Source: Bradyrhizobium cosmicum
Lineage (GTDB): Bacteria > Pseudomonadota > Alphaproteobacteria > Rhizobiales > Xanthobacteraceae
DNA: 64,000 nt
Direction: 5' to 3'
Assembly: GCF_007290395.2 (NCBI RefSeq)
Contig: NZ_CP041656.2
Location: 5,952,001 to 6,016,000, forward strand
In this document: positions 25,691 to 34,187 of the stretch, in pieces
Numbering within the stretch: the first letter of the stretch is position 1
Layout: every line of letters begins with the position of its first letter
Program-made: the position numbers and the translations under genes
The notes under the pieces: generated by a model
Databases searched by the model: none
Told to the model about the DNA's origin: nothing
Seen by the model: the letters and a program-made list of their open reading frames with translations, nothing else

Positions 25691-26920
25691 GTGAATCCAA
25701 CGAGATTTGGACTGCCGGTCGCGGCCGGCTTTGCCGCAACATTCCTGGCGGCATCGCTGCTGCCTGATACCGCGATGGCGCAGGTTTCCGACGAAATCGT
25801 CAAGATCGGCGTGCTCACCGACATGAACGGTCCCGCCTCCGCGCCGACCGGCCAGGGTTCGGTGACGGCGGCGCAGATGGCGATCGACGATTTCGGCGGC
25901 ACCGTGCTCGGCAAGCCGATCAGCATCGTGGTCGGCGACCACCAGCTCAAGGCCGACATCGGCGCCTCGCTGGCGCGGCGCTGGTACGACGTCGAGCAGG
26001 TCGATCTGATCGTCGACGTGCCGGTCTCGGCGGTCGGGCTCGCGGTGCAGAACATCGCCAACGAGAAGAAGCGGCTGTTCATCACCCACTCCACCGGGAC
26101 CGCGGATTTCCACGGCAAGTTCTGCTCGCCTTACGCCATGCAGTGGGTGTTCGACACCCGCGCGCTCGCGGTCGGCACCGCGGACGCGGTCGTCAAGCGC
26201 GGCGGCGACAGCTGGTTCTTCATCACCGACGATTACGCCTTCGGCCACTCCCTCGAACGCGACGCCTCCAGCGTCATCACCGCCAATGGCGGCAAGGTGC
26301 TGGGCTCGGTGAAGCCGCCGCTGGCGACGCCGGATCTGTCCTCCTTCGTGCTGCAGGCGCAGGCCTCCAAGGCCAAGATCATCGGCATTGCGGCGGGCCC
26401 GCCCAACAACATGAACGAGATCAAGACCGGCTCGGAGTTCGGCGTGTTCAAGGGCGGCCAGCAGATGGCGGCGCTGCTGGCGCTGATCACCGACATCCAC
26501 GGCCTCGGCCTGCAGGCAGCCCAGGGCCTGTTGCTGACGACCTCGTTCTACTGGGACATGGACGACAAGACCCGCGCATGGTCAAAGCGCTATTTCGCCA
26601 AGTTGAACAAGATGCCGTCGATGTGGCAGGCCGGCGTCTACTCCAGCGTGATGCACTATCTCAACGCCATCAAGGAGGCCGGTACCGACGATCCGCTCAA
26701 GGTGGCCGCCAAGATGCGCGAGAAGCCGGTCGAGGATTTCTTCGCCCGCAACGGCAAGCTTCGCGAGGACAATCTGATGGTGCACGACCTCTGGCTGGTG
26801 CAGGTGAAGACGCCGGAGGAGAGCAAATATCCGTGGGACTATTACAAGATCCTCACGACCATCTCCGGCGACAAGGCGTTTGGGCCGCCGGACCCGGCCT
26901 GCGCGATGGTGAAGAAGTGA
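25691..26920 (+). CDS. ABC transporter substrate-binding protein (HAAT/LivK type)
   Basis: 409 residues from GTG at 25691, preceded by GGGGAGGA. It has a signal peptide ending near DTAMAQ. The mature protein opens IVKIGVLTDMNGPASA. It resembles the binding protein at 5613-6809 through most of its length (GQGSVTAAQMAIDDFGG, TTSFYWDMDDKTRAWSKRY), so these are paralogues. There are no transporter subunits beside it. Ligand unknown; relatives bind branched-chain amino acids, amides or aromatic acids. Confidence 0.9.
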   Translation: MNPTRFGLPVAAGFAATFLAASLLPDTAMAQVSDEIVKIGVLTDMNGPASAPTGQGSVTAAQMAIDDFGGTVLGKPISIVVGDHQLKADIGASLARRWYDVEQVDLIVDVPVSAVGLAVQNIANEKKRLFITHSTGTADFHGKFCSPYAMQWVFDTRALAVGTADAVVKRGGDSWFFITDDYAFGHSLERDASSVITANGGKVLGSVKPPLATPDLSSFVLQAQASKAKIIGIAAGPPNNMNEIKTGSEFGVFKGGQQMAALLALITDIHGLGLQAAQGLLLTTSFYWDMDDKTRAWSKRYFAKLNKMPSMWQAGVYSSVMHYLNAIKEAGTDDPLKVAAKMREKPVEDFFARNGKLREDNLMVHDLWLVQVKTPEESKYPWDYYKILTTISGDKAFGPPDPACAMVKK

Positions 26921-26936
26921 CCGCATAGTGAGAGGT

Positions 26937-27026
26937 CGTCGTCATGGCCGGGCTTGTCACGGCCATCCACGATCTCTGGTGCGGCGCTGAGAACGTGGAT
27001 GCCCGGGACAGGCCCGGGCATGACGA
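26937..27026. repeat. Long palindromic repeat, family B
   Basis: The arms at 26937-26971 and about 26992-27026 form an imperfect hairpin around GTCATGGCCGGGC ... GCCCGGGCATGAC. It is unrelated in sequence to family A. It lies between the convergent ends of an ABC binding protein and a TAXI binding protein, where it may act as a bidirectional terminator or mRNA-end structure. Confidence 0.85.
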
Positions 27027-27044
27027 TGTCGATGCAGTCGCGTC

Positions 27045-28034
27045 CTACTTCACCACCCCAATCTCGCGAAAATACTTCATCACGCCCGGATGGATCAGCT
27101 CCGGTCGCGGCGCGGCGGCGACGGTGTTCGACGCCGTGGTCTCGCAGGCCTGGGCGAGCTGCTTGCAGAAGGTCGCCTCGACGCCGTGCAGCGTCTTCGC
27201 GAGGCGATAGGCGACATCGTCGGGCAGATCCTCGCGGGTGAGGACGAAACTCCAGGAGCCGAGCGAGGCGATCGGTTCGGACTGTTTTGGATAGGAGCCG
27301 GCCGGCACGAGCAGCGGTTTCAGGAACGTGTGCTTGGCGCGGATGCGCGTGATCTCCTCAGCGCTGGGCGCGATGAAGCGCGCGCCTGACGCGCTGGATG
27401 CGACCGCGGCAAAGCCGGGCCAGCCGATGCCGGCGCCCCAGAGCGCGGCGACGCGGCCGTCCTCGACCATCGCGGGACCGTCGCCGGCGCGGTCGAGATA
27501 GATGGCCTTGAAGTCCTCGTCCTGCTTGAGGCCGAGCCCGTCCAGCACATAGCGCGCCAGGATCGGCAGGCCGGAGCCCTTGGCGCCGAACGCGACGGGC
27601 TGGCCGACCAGATCGCGGATGGTCCGGTAGGGACTGTCGGCCCGCACCACGAACATGCCGGGGTTGGAATAGATCGCGGTGAGGATCTTCAGCCGCACCG
27701 GCGCGCGGCCGATGCCGGCGAAGGCCTCATAGGCCGGCTCGCCCGCGACCAGCGCGAGATCGAGCTCGCCCTTCTCCAGCAGTGGGATGTTCTCGTTGCT
27801 GCCCTTGGTGTTGCGCGGGGCGATGGCCAGCGACGGATCGGCCGCGTTCATCGCCTGCGCGAAGGCGTTGCCATAAAGCGGAAAGCCGCCGCCAGGCGTC
27901 GCGGTGCCAAGGCTGATCGTAAGGCTGATTGTACGGCTGGGTGTCGTGGCCGAAATGGCGTTGCCTCCGGTTTGGGCGGCGGCGGGGCTGGCGAGCAGCG
28001 CCGCGGCGACAAGGACGAGTGAAGCGAATCTCAT
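27045..28034 (-). CDS. TAXI-family TRAP transporter solute-binding protein
   Basis: 329 residues from ATG at 28034 with signal peptide MRFASLVLVAAALLASPAAAQ. The order LGTATPGGGFPLYGNAFAQAMN, then TKGSNENIPLLEKGELDLALV, is the TAXI signature. TAXI proteins deliver organic acids or glutamate-like solutes to fused TRAP permeases; none is encoded nearby. It is convergent with the preceding ABC binding protein. Confidence 0.9.
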   Translation of the reverse strand: MRFASLVLVAAALLASPAAAQTGGNAISATTPSRTISLTISLGTATPGGGFPLYGNAFAQAMNAADPSLAIAPRNTKGSNENIPLLEKGELDLALVAGEPAYEAFAGIGRAPVRLKILTAIYSNPGMFVVRADSPYRTIRDLVGQPVAFGAKGSGLPILARYVLDGLGLKQDEDFKAIYLDRAGDGPAMVEDGRVAALWGAGIGWPGFAAVASSASGARFIAPSAEEITRIRAKHTFLKPLLVPAGSYPKQSEPIASLGSWSFVLTREDLPDDVAYRLAKTLHGVEATFCKQLAQACETTASNTVAAAPRPELIHPGVMKYFREIGVVK

Positions 28035-28142
28035 TGATGAGTCCCGGCGGAGCTGCGTCAACACCGACTTGCGGCGATGTAGGCAGCGGCCCGATTTTGT
28101 GAAAGCATGCGCCCCAACGACAATAGAACAATGGGAGGCTTC

Positions 28143-29117
28143 ATGTTGCGAATTTTGCGTAACGGTTTTTTCGGGCTGGTCTTTCTTTCAGGTCTTGTCG
28201 GCGCCGCCGCTCCCGCCTCCGCGGCATACCCCGACCGCCCCGTGCACTGGATGATCGGCTTCGCCGCCGGCGGGCCGGTCGACATCGTGGCGCGGATCAT
28301 GGCGCAGTGGCTGTCGGACAAGTTCGGCCAGCAGTTCATCGTCGAGAACAAGGCCGGCTCCGGCGGCAACATTGCCGCCGCCGCCGCGATCAGTTCGCCG
28401 CCCGACGGCTACACGCTGCTGTTCGTCGCGCCCAACAACGCGATCTCGACCTCGCTCTACAAGAAGCTGCCTTACGACTTCCTGCGCGACACCGTGCCGG
28501 TCGCCAGCATCATGCAGCTCACCAACATGCTGGTCGTCTCCAACGCGGTGCCGGCGAAGACGGTTGCGGAGTTCATCGACTACTGCAAGGCCAATCCCGG
28601 CAAGATCTCGTATGCCTCGTCCGGCAACGGCACCTCGGTGCACATGTCGGCCGAGCTGTTCAAGGCGATGACCAAGTGCGACATGGTGCACGTGCCCTAT
28701 CGCGGCTCGGCGATCGCCTTTCCCGACATCATCTCCAACAAGGTGCAGCTGATCTTCGACAACCTGCCTAGCGCGCTGGAGCAGGCCAAGGGCGGCAATG
28801 TCCGCGCGCTCGGCGTCACCTCGCCGCAACGCTGGCCGATCGTGCCCGACGTGCCCGCGATCGCCGAGACCGTGCCGGGCTTCGAATCGGTCGGCTTCTA
28901 CGGCATCTCCGCGCCGAAGGGCACGCCGCCCGAGGTGGTCGAGATCCTCAACAAGGCCGTCAACGAGGCCCTGAAGGACCCCAAGCTGGTGGCGCGCCTC
29001 GCCGAGACCGGCGGCATCCCCAAGCCGATGACGCCGGCCGAGTTCGGCAAGCTGGTCAGTGATGAGACCGACAAGTGGCGCAAGGTGGTGGAGTTCGCGG
29101 GGGTGTCGGTGGACTGA
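28143..29117 (+). CDS. Tripartite tricarboxylate transporter substrate-binding protein (Bug type)
   Basis: 324 residues from ATG at 28143; GGGAGG just upstream decides this start over ATG at 28131. Signal peptide to about APASA. The Bug features YPDRPVHWMIGFAAGGPVDIVAR and the NKAGSGGNIAAAAAISSPPDGYTLLF segment are clear. Bug proteins bind carboxylates for TctAB permeases or act as sensors; no permease is near, a common situation in Bradyrhizobium and Bordetella. Divergent from the TAXI gene. Confidence 0.92.
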   Translation: MLRILRNGFFGLVFLSGLVGAAAPASAAYPDRPVHWMIGFAAGGPVDIVARIMAQWLSDKFGQQFIVENKAGSGGNIAAAAAISSPPDGYTLLFVAPNNAISTSLYKKLPYDFLRDTVPVASIMQLTNMLVVSNAVPAKTVAEFIDYCKANPGKISYASSGNGTSVHMSAELFKAMTKCDMVHVPYRGSAIAFPDIISNKVQLIFDNLPSALEQAKGGNVRALGVTSPQRWPIVPDVPAIAETVPGFESVGFYGISAPKGTPPEVVEILNKAVNEALKDPKLVARLAETGGIPKPMTPAEFGKLVSDETDKWRKVVEFAGVSVD

Positions 29118-29461
29118 GGCCGTCCCCGCCCCGCGCCTGCAGCTCACCGGCGAGACATCGGAGGGGATCAAAAGACCCCCTCCGATCAAAAAGCAAAAAC
29201 AACCCCATGCACAGTAGACGATACCAATGATTACAAGGGGTTACCGACGAAGGCGCCCCGCCCCGTCAAAAATCGGTTGACCCGTCGGGCAAAACAGGAG
29301 CATAAGGGCATCATCGCAAATTTCGGGTATTCGGAACTCCCCCGCGATGCCGCGCCGGGCGTTTCCCTCCGCCCGGGCCAGCATTGCACCCCCGCCTCCA
29401 TCCCTGTAAACGAACCGCGCACCGTTGCCGGCCGCGCGTTCCCGCGGGCCGTCCCGCGGCG
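29118..29461. other. Intergenic region with a hairpin, no gene
   Basis: 344 bases between the Bug gene and the tRNA. A strong stem-loop with 9-base arms (29158-29166 and 29177-29185) lies 40 bases after the Bug stop codon. It is followed by an A-rich rather than T-rich tract, so it is not a standard terminator for the plus strand. The tRNA promoter should lie near 29400-29460. Confidence 0.5.
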
Positions 29462-29537
29462 GGGCCTGTAGCTCAATGGTTAGAGCCGGCCGCTCATAAC
29501 GGTCTGGTTGCAGGTTCGAGTCCTGCCGGGCCCACCA
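29462..29537 (+). tRNA. tRNA with anticodon CAU, probably tRNA-Ile2
   Basis: 76 bases with encoded CCA. The acceptor stem GGGCCTG/CGGGCCC, D-stem GCTC/GAGC, anticodon stem GGCCG/CGGTC with loop CTCATAA, and T-stem GCAGG/CCTGC all pair. The CAU anticodon is shared by elongator Met, initiator Met and Ile2. The initiator is excluded by the paired first base and normal stems. Overall resemblance to E. coli ileX favours Ile2, whose wobble C is changed to lysidine by TilS so that it reads AUA. It marks the left edge of an accessory region. Confidence 0.9.
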
Positions 29538-29984
29538 GCTGGTTGCATGGCTCTATCTCGCTTCGTTCGCCACGTCTAAACTTAGCAGACGCGCGACCCC
29601 AAAAGAGCATCGAAACAAATCTCCCATTTGGCAGATGGGAAATCCCCGTGGCCCGGTCGAAGCCCTTTCCTCGCTGAAATCTTCCTACCCAACCATCCCG
29701 AGACAGGGTAGTCAGATCAGCGCGTTGCAAGGAAAGCGTGTTCCGGGTATTGGAAGTGCAGAGCGAATTGCAGTATAGCGCCGCGCTTAGGGACTTCTCG
29801 GCATATTCTCGATCACAGATTGGCACTAAACACCTGGAAAAGTACCAGGTCGTGCAGGGACGCACCGAGCTCAAAGAATCAGATATTGCAGCCTTGGTCT
29901 GGGGCGGGACACGAGGACCAGAGCGCGCCCGAAGGTGCGGCGCGGCTGCAATGACGAGCGGTTTAAAAACAAGCAAGAGCGAAG
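29538..29984. other. Accessory intergenic region, no recognisable gene
   Basis: 447 bases directly after the tRNA with visibly lower GC than the flanks. Open frames exist on both strands but none has a family signature. I see no integrase and no second copy of the tRNA 3' end. Confidence 0.5.
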
Positions 29985-30842
29985 ATGGAATTTTCCAAGT
30001 CGAAGGCGACAGAACGTCCAAAAGAAGCTCCAGCCCATTTCACCGTTTATGAAGTTGGCACTGACGAGTACATCTATTGCCCTGTTCGCAATCGCGCCTA
30101 TAAAGTCAACGGAAAACCCGAAGAGATAGTCCGCCAGTGGTGGCTCTATCGGCTCAAGGAGCAATACGGATACCCCTTCGATCAGATGTCAGTCGAGGTA
30201 CCCGTAAAGGTAGGCCATGCCGAAGCCAAGAAGGCCGCGGACGTTGTCGTTTATACGAATGCGACAAAAAACCAGGCTCGCATCTTCGTAGAGGTTAAGA
30301 AGCAGAATCGGAAAGACGGATTAGATCAATTACGCGTGTACATGAACGCGACTGGCTGCCGTATCGGCTTGTGGAGCAATGGCGACCCTCCGCACGTCTA
30401 CCTCCTGCGAATGGAGCCCACAGCTTCCCAAGAGGAGGCCACGTGGCGAGAGCTGAGAGACATCCCGAAAAAGAGCCAAGAGCTTGCTGATGTCGACACG
30501 CCAATACTCCGAGGGGAACTGACGCCAGTAAAAGACTTTCTCAGTGTGATGCGCGAGTGTGAAAACTACATCAAAGCGCATCAGGGCGAGAGCGTATTTC
30601 AAGAAGTTTTCAAGCTGATCTTCGCTAAACTCTATGACGAGAGAAAGAATCTAAAGAACGACAATTCGCCTGCGGTCTTCCGAGTTGGCGCATTTGAAAA
30701 TGCAGCCGACGCAAAGCGCCGCATTCAGAAGCTCTTTTCCGACGCGAAAAAGAACTGGAAAGGAGTCTTCGAGGACGCGGAAGAACTACTACTGTCTGAT
30801 GACAGCTTAGCGTTCTGTGTCTCTGCGCTTCAAAAGGCATAA
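29985..30842 (+). pseudogene. N-terminal part of a type I/IIG restriction-modification protein (HsdR-N nuclease domain)
   Basis: 285 residues. The part from about 40 to 165 is a PD-(D/E)xK nuclease of the HSDR_N type, with the metal-binding Asp in KKAADVVVY and the E-x-K in RIFVEVKKQ. The following helical part (ESVFQEVFKLIFAKLYDERK) is what normally precedes an N6-adenine methyltransferase domain in single-chain restriction-modification enzymes. The frame stops exactly where that domain should begin. The next 410 bases encode the end of a target-recognition domain. The gene therefore looks like an internally deleted remnant. Codon use is AT-richer than in neighbours, suggesting recent acquisition. 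Confidence 0.75.
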
Positions 30843-31251
30843 GCAGGGCGTTCTACGAAAAGAGAAAGGCTAAAGCCGGTGTGATTGCTGGAGATTTGCT
30901 TATCAACTCCACCGGCGACGGCACCATCGGCCGAGTAGCAGTGTACGACGAACAATTCCCCGCGGTCGTTGACGGGCACATCACGATTGTGAGGCTGAAG
31001 AATCCGAAATTGGCCTGGTACATCGCAGCCTATCTGCTCTCAACGCAGGGGCAACGGCAAATTTATCGCTATATCAACGGATCTAGTGGGCAAGTAGAAA
31101 TCTATCCGGTAGATATCGCGCGTCTTTGGGTTCCCTTTGGCGAGCAAGAGAACGTTAAATGATTGGGTCTAAGCTGAAGGCGGCTTGCGACAAGTATCGT
31201 GAATTTTCAAACGATATTATTCAGACCCTGAACATGGCAGAGGTTCTGTGA
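30843..31251 (+). pseudogene. C-terminal target-recognition remnant of the same restriction-modification gene
   Basis: In the frame read through GTG at 30881 the sequence is typical HsdS-like target recognition: KAGVIAGDLLINSTGDGTIG, then VVDGHITIVR and QIYRYINGSSGQVEIYP, up to a stop at 31162. In another frame the tail resumes (KLKAACDKYREFSNDIIQTL) and ends at 31251, so a frameshift lies near 31155-31165. The methyltransferase domain between this part and the preceding one is missing. The piece has no start signal of its own. Confidence 0.7.
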
Positions 31252-31302
31252 CCCAACTGGCTCCGCGATCCTCCAAGACGTGTTGAGAAACCGCGGGGTA
31301 CG

Positions 31303-31371
31303 GTGACGGTGCACTCGATGGGCTTGGGCGCTTTCGCGGTTCCAGTGCTCGTGAATGAAGTGCACCGTCAC
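31303..31371. repeat. 13-base inverted repeat, GTGACGGTGCACT arms
   Basis: GTGACGGTGCACT (31303-31315) is exactly repeated in reverse complement at 31359-31371, 43 bases apart, just beyond the restriction-modification remnant. An extended degenerate copy of the right arm is found at 33273-33301. Confidence 0.65.
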
Positions 31372-31399
31372 TTTAATTCGAGCCAGCAGGCTCCGCTCC

Positions 31400-31660
31400 T
31401 CAGCATATCATCGGGTTATCCCCGTGATCGCAAACGCCTTCCGTCTGCTCCGAGGGCACCGGCGCAAATGCGTTGTGGGCCGGCGCAGCGATCGGCCGAG
31501 CGCCCTCGGCGTGAAGGATGCTCGCCCCCACGCTCTGTTCGGTGTTTCGATCGCCGGCGTGGTTCTCACGCGCCTGGAGCGGCGCGCTGAAGATTGTGGT
31601 GACGAGCAGTCCGGCCAGCAAGGCCCTGGACAGGACTGAGGGATTTCTGAATGGCGTCAT
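31400..31660 (-). CDS. Small secreted protein of unknown function
   Basis: 86 residues from ATG at 31660, with AAAGGA upstream. The N-terminus has a good Sec signal peptide (RALLAGLLVTTIFSAPLQA). The mature part is polar, ends in EGVCDHGDNPMIC and has two cysteines near the C-terminus that could pair in the periplasm. There is no family I can name. The gene lies in the accessory region between the restriction remnant and the antitoxin. Confidence 0.55.
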   Translation of the reverse strand: MTPFRNPSVLSRALLAGLLVTTIFSAPLQARENHAGDRNTEQSVGASILHAEGARPIAAPAHNAFAPVPSEQTEGVCDHGDNPMIC

Positions 31661-31980
31661 CGTAGCGGTTCCTTTCGATTGGCTGCCCCCGCGAGGCAAG
31701 AGATCCGATCACCACCCTAGACGTGCGTTGGCGCGCTCTTATTCCCAACGTGAATAAGAGTTTAGCTGGACAACCAGACGTGTTCGCCTCGTGCGTGGTG
31801 CTTTCAAAGCCGTGACGGGGAGACCATCGAGAAGGCACCAGCATATTGGCCGGACACCACTTGTTCGGCGAGCAAGGGAGCCACGGAATGTCCGCCAACA
31901 TTCGGTGACAGCACTGGACTGAACTCAGTATCCCATCGCCGCAGTGAGTTACGTGCCCTGGTGAAGGGCGCGCTGCCGGC
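31661..31980. other. Intergenic region, no gene seen
   Basis: 320 bases between the small secreted protein and the HigA-like gene; it should carry the promoter of the former. Nothing else is recognised. Confidence 0.4.
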
Positions 31981-32214
31981 TCAAACCAGTTCCAGCCACA
32001 ATGACCGCCCGACCATGCGCGCGGCACGCCGAAGCGTTGCCAGCGGGACGTTGCCGTCCTTGGGGTCGAGCAGTCGCCCGATCTGGCTGCGCGAGGTCTT
32101 TATGCGCTTGCCTTCCTCGCCGAGGACATCATCGAGCGTGGTGAACCTGGCGACGGAACGGACTGCCTTCTTCTTTTTCGCAACTGCTTTTTTGCCCTTG
32201 TCGGTCTCCTTCAT
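31981..32214 (-). CDS. HigA-like XRE antitoxin
   Basis: 77 residues. A lysine-rich N-terminal tail is followed by a short helix-turn-helix of the type found in HigA/XRE antitoxins (KTSRSQIGRLLDPKDGNVPLATLRRAARMVG). Its ATG at 32214 overlaps the stop codon of an upstream toxin-like frame by ATGA, the usual toxin-first arrangement of higBA operons. Its partner toxin seems truncated, so it may now act as an orphan repressor. Confidence 0.75.
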   Translation of the reverse strand: MKETDKGKKAVAKKKKAVRSVARFTTLDDVLGEEGKRIKTSRSQIGRLLDPKDGNVPLATLRRAARMVGRSLWLELV

Positions 32215-32345
32215 GTCTCGAATTCGCGGTTTCTGCGGTACGCCAGCGCCGGATCATCGGGCGGCGTCTTCCGGGTCTTCTTGATGAACCCGTGCGGGAC
32301 CAGAATGCGGCCCCGCCGCGCGCAGAACAGGGCACGGCGATCCGA
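32211..32345 (-). pseudogene. Truncated HigB/Gp49-type toxin (C-terminal part)
   Basis: On the minus strand, ending at 32211 and overlapping the antitoxin start, the frame reads RRALFCARRGRILVPHGFIK followed by KTRKTPPDDPALAYRRNRE. This is the conserved C-terminal half of RelE-superfamily Gp49/HigB toxins (hGFxKKTxKTPxxxxxxA). Upstream in the same frame the residues become Ala/Pro-rich and match no toxin N-terminus, and there is no start codon with a ribosome-binding site at a suitable distance. The toxin is therefore probably inactive. Confidence 0.65.
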
Positions 32346-32741
32346 TTGCTCGGCGGCGAGCGCTGGCGGCAAGGCCGCGGGCGCGGTCGCCGATCCACGG
32401 TTTTCAGCTTTGCCTAACAGATGAGCCGCCTTGCCTAACAGAAGAACCGCGCCGGTCAGGTCAGTCCTGTGACAAGATTACGCGGACAGTGATGGGCACC
32501 GTTGTTTTGGCGCCGTCGGCAACAGCCCTCGCCCGGCGCGCGACGTGCCCAGCCTTCCCCCGAACGAGATTGCCGGATGTCTGGAAATTTCCGGACGCGC
32601 GTCGTAATGTCAGTGCGATAATCATGATCGGTGCCGGGCGAACCGATGATTGACGAGCACGCGGTCCATTGCATCCGGGCCTACGCGTTGCGCCGTCGAT
32701 CGAACTTGGCAACGTCGAACTTGGCACCATCGGAAATACGC
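32346..32741. other. Intergenic region with 21-base tandem repeat
   Basis: 396 bases between the toxin remnant and the globin gene. It contains a direct tandem repeat of 21 bases (32410-32430 and 32431-32451, beginning TTGCCTAACAGA), with a few mismatches. Two short copies of CGAACTTGGCA lie just before the globin start. The globin promoter should be here. Confidence 0.5.
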
Positions 32742-33188
32742 ATGTTGACTGCAGAAGAGATCGTCCGCGTCAGAACCTCGTTCGACATGGTATTCGCCAA
32801 TGCCAACGACACGATGACGGCGTTTTACGACCGCATATTCGAGCTTGCGCCGGAAATCCGGCCGATGTTTCCCGCTGACTTGAGCGTTCTGAAGCAGGAT
32901 TTCATCTCGAAGCTTGCCATGCTGGTCGGCAGCCTCGATCCGACGACAGGGCTGCTGGGAGGCGCTGACATTCTCGGCCGCAATCACCAGAAATATGGCG
33001 CGAAGGCCGAGCATTATCCGGTGGTCGGCGAGGCACTCCTCTGGAGCCTTGCGCGCGGTCTTGGGCCACATTGGACCGATGAGCTGGAGCAGGCCTGGCG
33101 CAAGGTTTACGGCGTCGTTGCGCAGCGCATGGTCGACGTTGGCAATGCTCCACCCGCGCCGTCCGCCGGCCCGTCACAACGGATGTGA
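32742..33188 (+). CDS. Single-domain haemoglobin (bacterial globin)
   Basis: 148 residues from ATG at 32742 with GGAAA upstream. The length and segments fit Vitreoscilla-type globins and the globin domain of flavohaemoglobins: AFYDRIFELAPEIRPMFP for helices B-C, and EHYPVVGEALLW with proximal haem ligand His91. No reductase domain follows. Such globins bind O2 or NO and support respiration in low oxygen or NO detoxification. It stands alone in the accessory region. Confidence 0.9.
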   Translation: MLTAEEIVRVRTSFDMVFANANDTMTAFYDRIFELAPEIRPMFPADLSVLKQDFISKLAMLVGSLDPTTGLLGGADILGRNHQKYGAKAEHYPVVGEALLWSLARGLGPHWTDELEQAWRKVYGVVAQRMVDVGNAPPAPSAGPSQRM

Positions 33189-33482
33189 CTTTCGCCAGCC
33201 TGGGCGCGGACTTCCACTGCGCGGCTTTGCCCCGAAGGCTCATGGACCGAGTGCCGTGAGACGGCGCATATCGGTGATGGTGCACTTGATTCACGAGCTC
33301 GACGGCCCGGGCACCAGCCCCGCGAATGGCGAAACCAACCGGGCAAACTTTGCCTGCACCGCGAGGGGGCATCGGCAATTTTTTCTCGCCAGTCAGGACA
33401 GCTCGTACCGGAAACACCGGGAAATCATGGGAAACGCTTTGGCATGCACGTTGCTTATCGGGGATCGTCTTGAGGACCGAAC

Positions 33483-33836
33483 ATGCAAGTCGGAAGCGGA
33501 ACATCAATCCTCGGCTACCAGGCCACCAAGGCCGCTTCATCCACCAGCGGCACGAAGACGCCGGCGGCGAACGATGGCGGGATCGCGCAAGCGAACGAGG
33601 ACAGCGCGTCGAAGAAGAGCAGCGTCGAGGCGGACTTCCTGAAGTACGCCAAGATGACTCCTTTCGACCGTATGCGGGCCGGCATCTTGAAGAGCATGAA
33701 TCTCACCGAGGACGATCTCGCCAAAATGTCTCCGGACCAGCGAAAAGCCGTCGAGGAGAAGATCAGAGATGCCATTGAAAAGCAGCTCGAAAAGCAGGGC
33801 CAAAAAACCGGCAGTCTCGTCGATCTATCGGCGTAA
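33483..33836 (+). CDS. Conserved hypothetical protein
   Basis: 117 residues, cytoplasmic by sequence. A Ser/Thr/Ala/Gly-rich first half (from MQVGSGTSILGYQ) is followed by a charged helical second half (MTPFDRMRAGILKSMNLTEDDLAKMSPDQRK, shown split: helix about 58-75, then 78-105). Coding statistics look normal for the genome. I do not recognise a family with confidence; similar short proteins occur in Bradyrhizobium as hypotheticals. Confidence 0.7.
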   Translation: MQVGSGTSILGYQATKAASSTSGTKTPAANDGGIAQANEDSASKKSSVEADFLKYAKMTPFDRMRAGILKSMNLTEDDLAKMSPDQRKAVEEKIRDAIEKQLEKQGQKTGSLVDLSA

Positions 33837-34187
33837 CGACCGGATTCTGCTCACGGGATTGCCCGGCTTCCCCGGTGCTCGCCGGTGACGATTGGAAAAT
33901 CGGCGAACATTGGCACTCGGGCTGCCAATCCGGGATGTCTCCCCTCAAGCCAGCTTGCAGCGGGCGCCGGCACGACCTCTGCGGAAAAATCCGCAGCTTG
34001 ACCTTCTTTGGATCGTCGTGCACCCCGGGTGCCCCGAGTCAAATGGCGCGTCGCCTTATTGACTCCGTGCAGGCAGAATACGGAAGGTTGCGGGCGCGAT
34101 GCCGCCGTTCCATCGGGGAAGGCGCCGGTCCGCTGGCGTTTTCGGCATTGTGCGCCTACGACCGCCCTCTGGCGCCAGGAGACCATC
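33837..34187. other. Intergenic region, no gene seen
   Basis: 351 bases upstream of the zinc-finger miniprotein. Open frames are short and without signals. The promoter of the downstream gene should be here. Confidence 0.4.

Noticed and set aside
29158..29190. Terminator after the Bug gene
   Set aside because: The hairpin is strong but is followed by A-rich sequence on the plus strand, so there is no U-tract; kept only as a stem-loop.
29494..30021. 175-residue minus-strand frame ending GPAGLEPATRPL
   Set aside because: It is read antisense through the tRNA. The tail GPAGLEPATRPL is a well-known artefact of translating tRNA 3' halves.
29985..31251. Intact restriction-modification system
   Set aside because: The methyltransferase domain is absent and the recognition part is frameshifted, so it is called a remnant.
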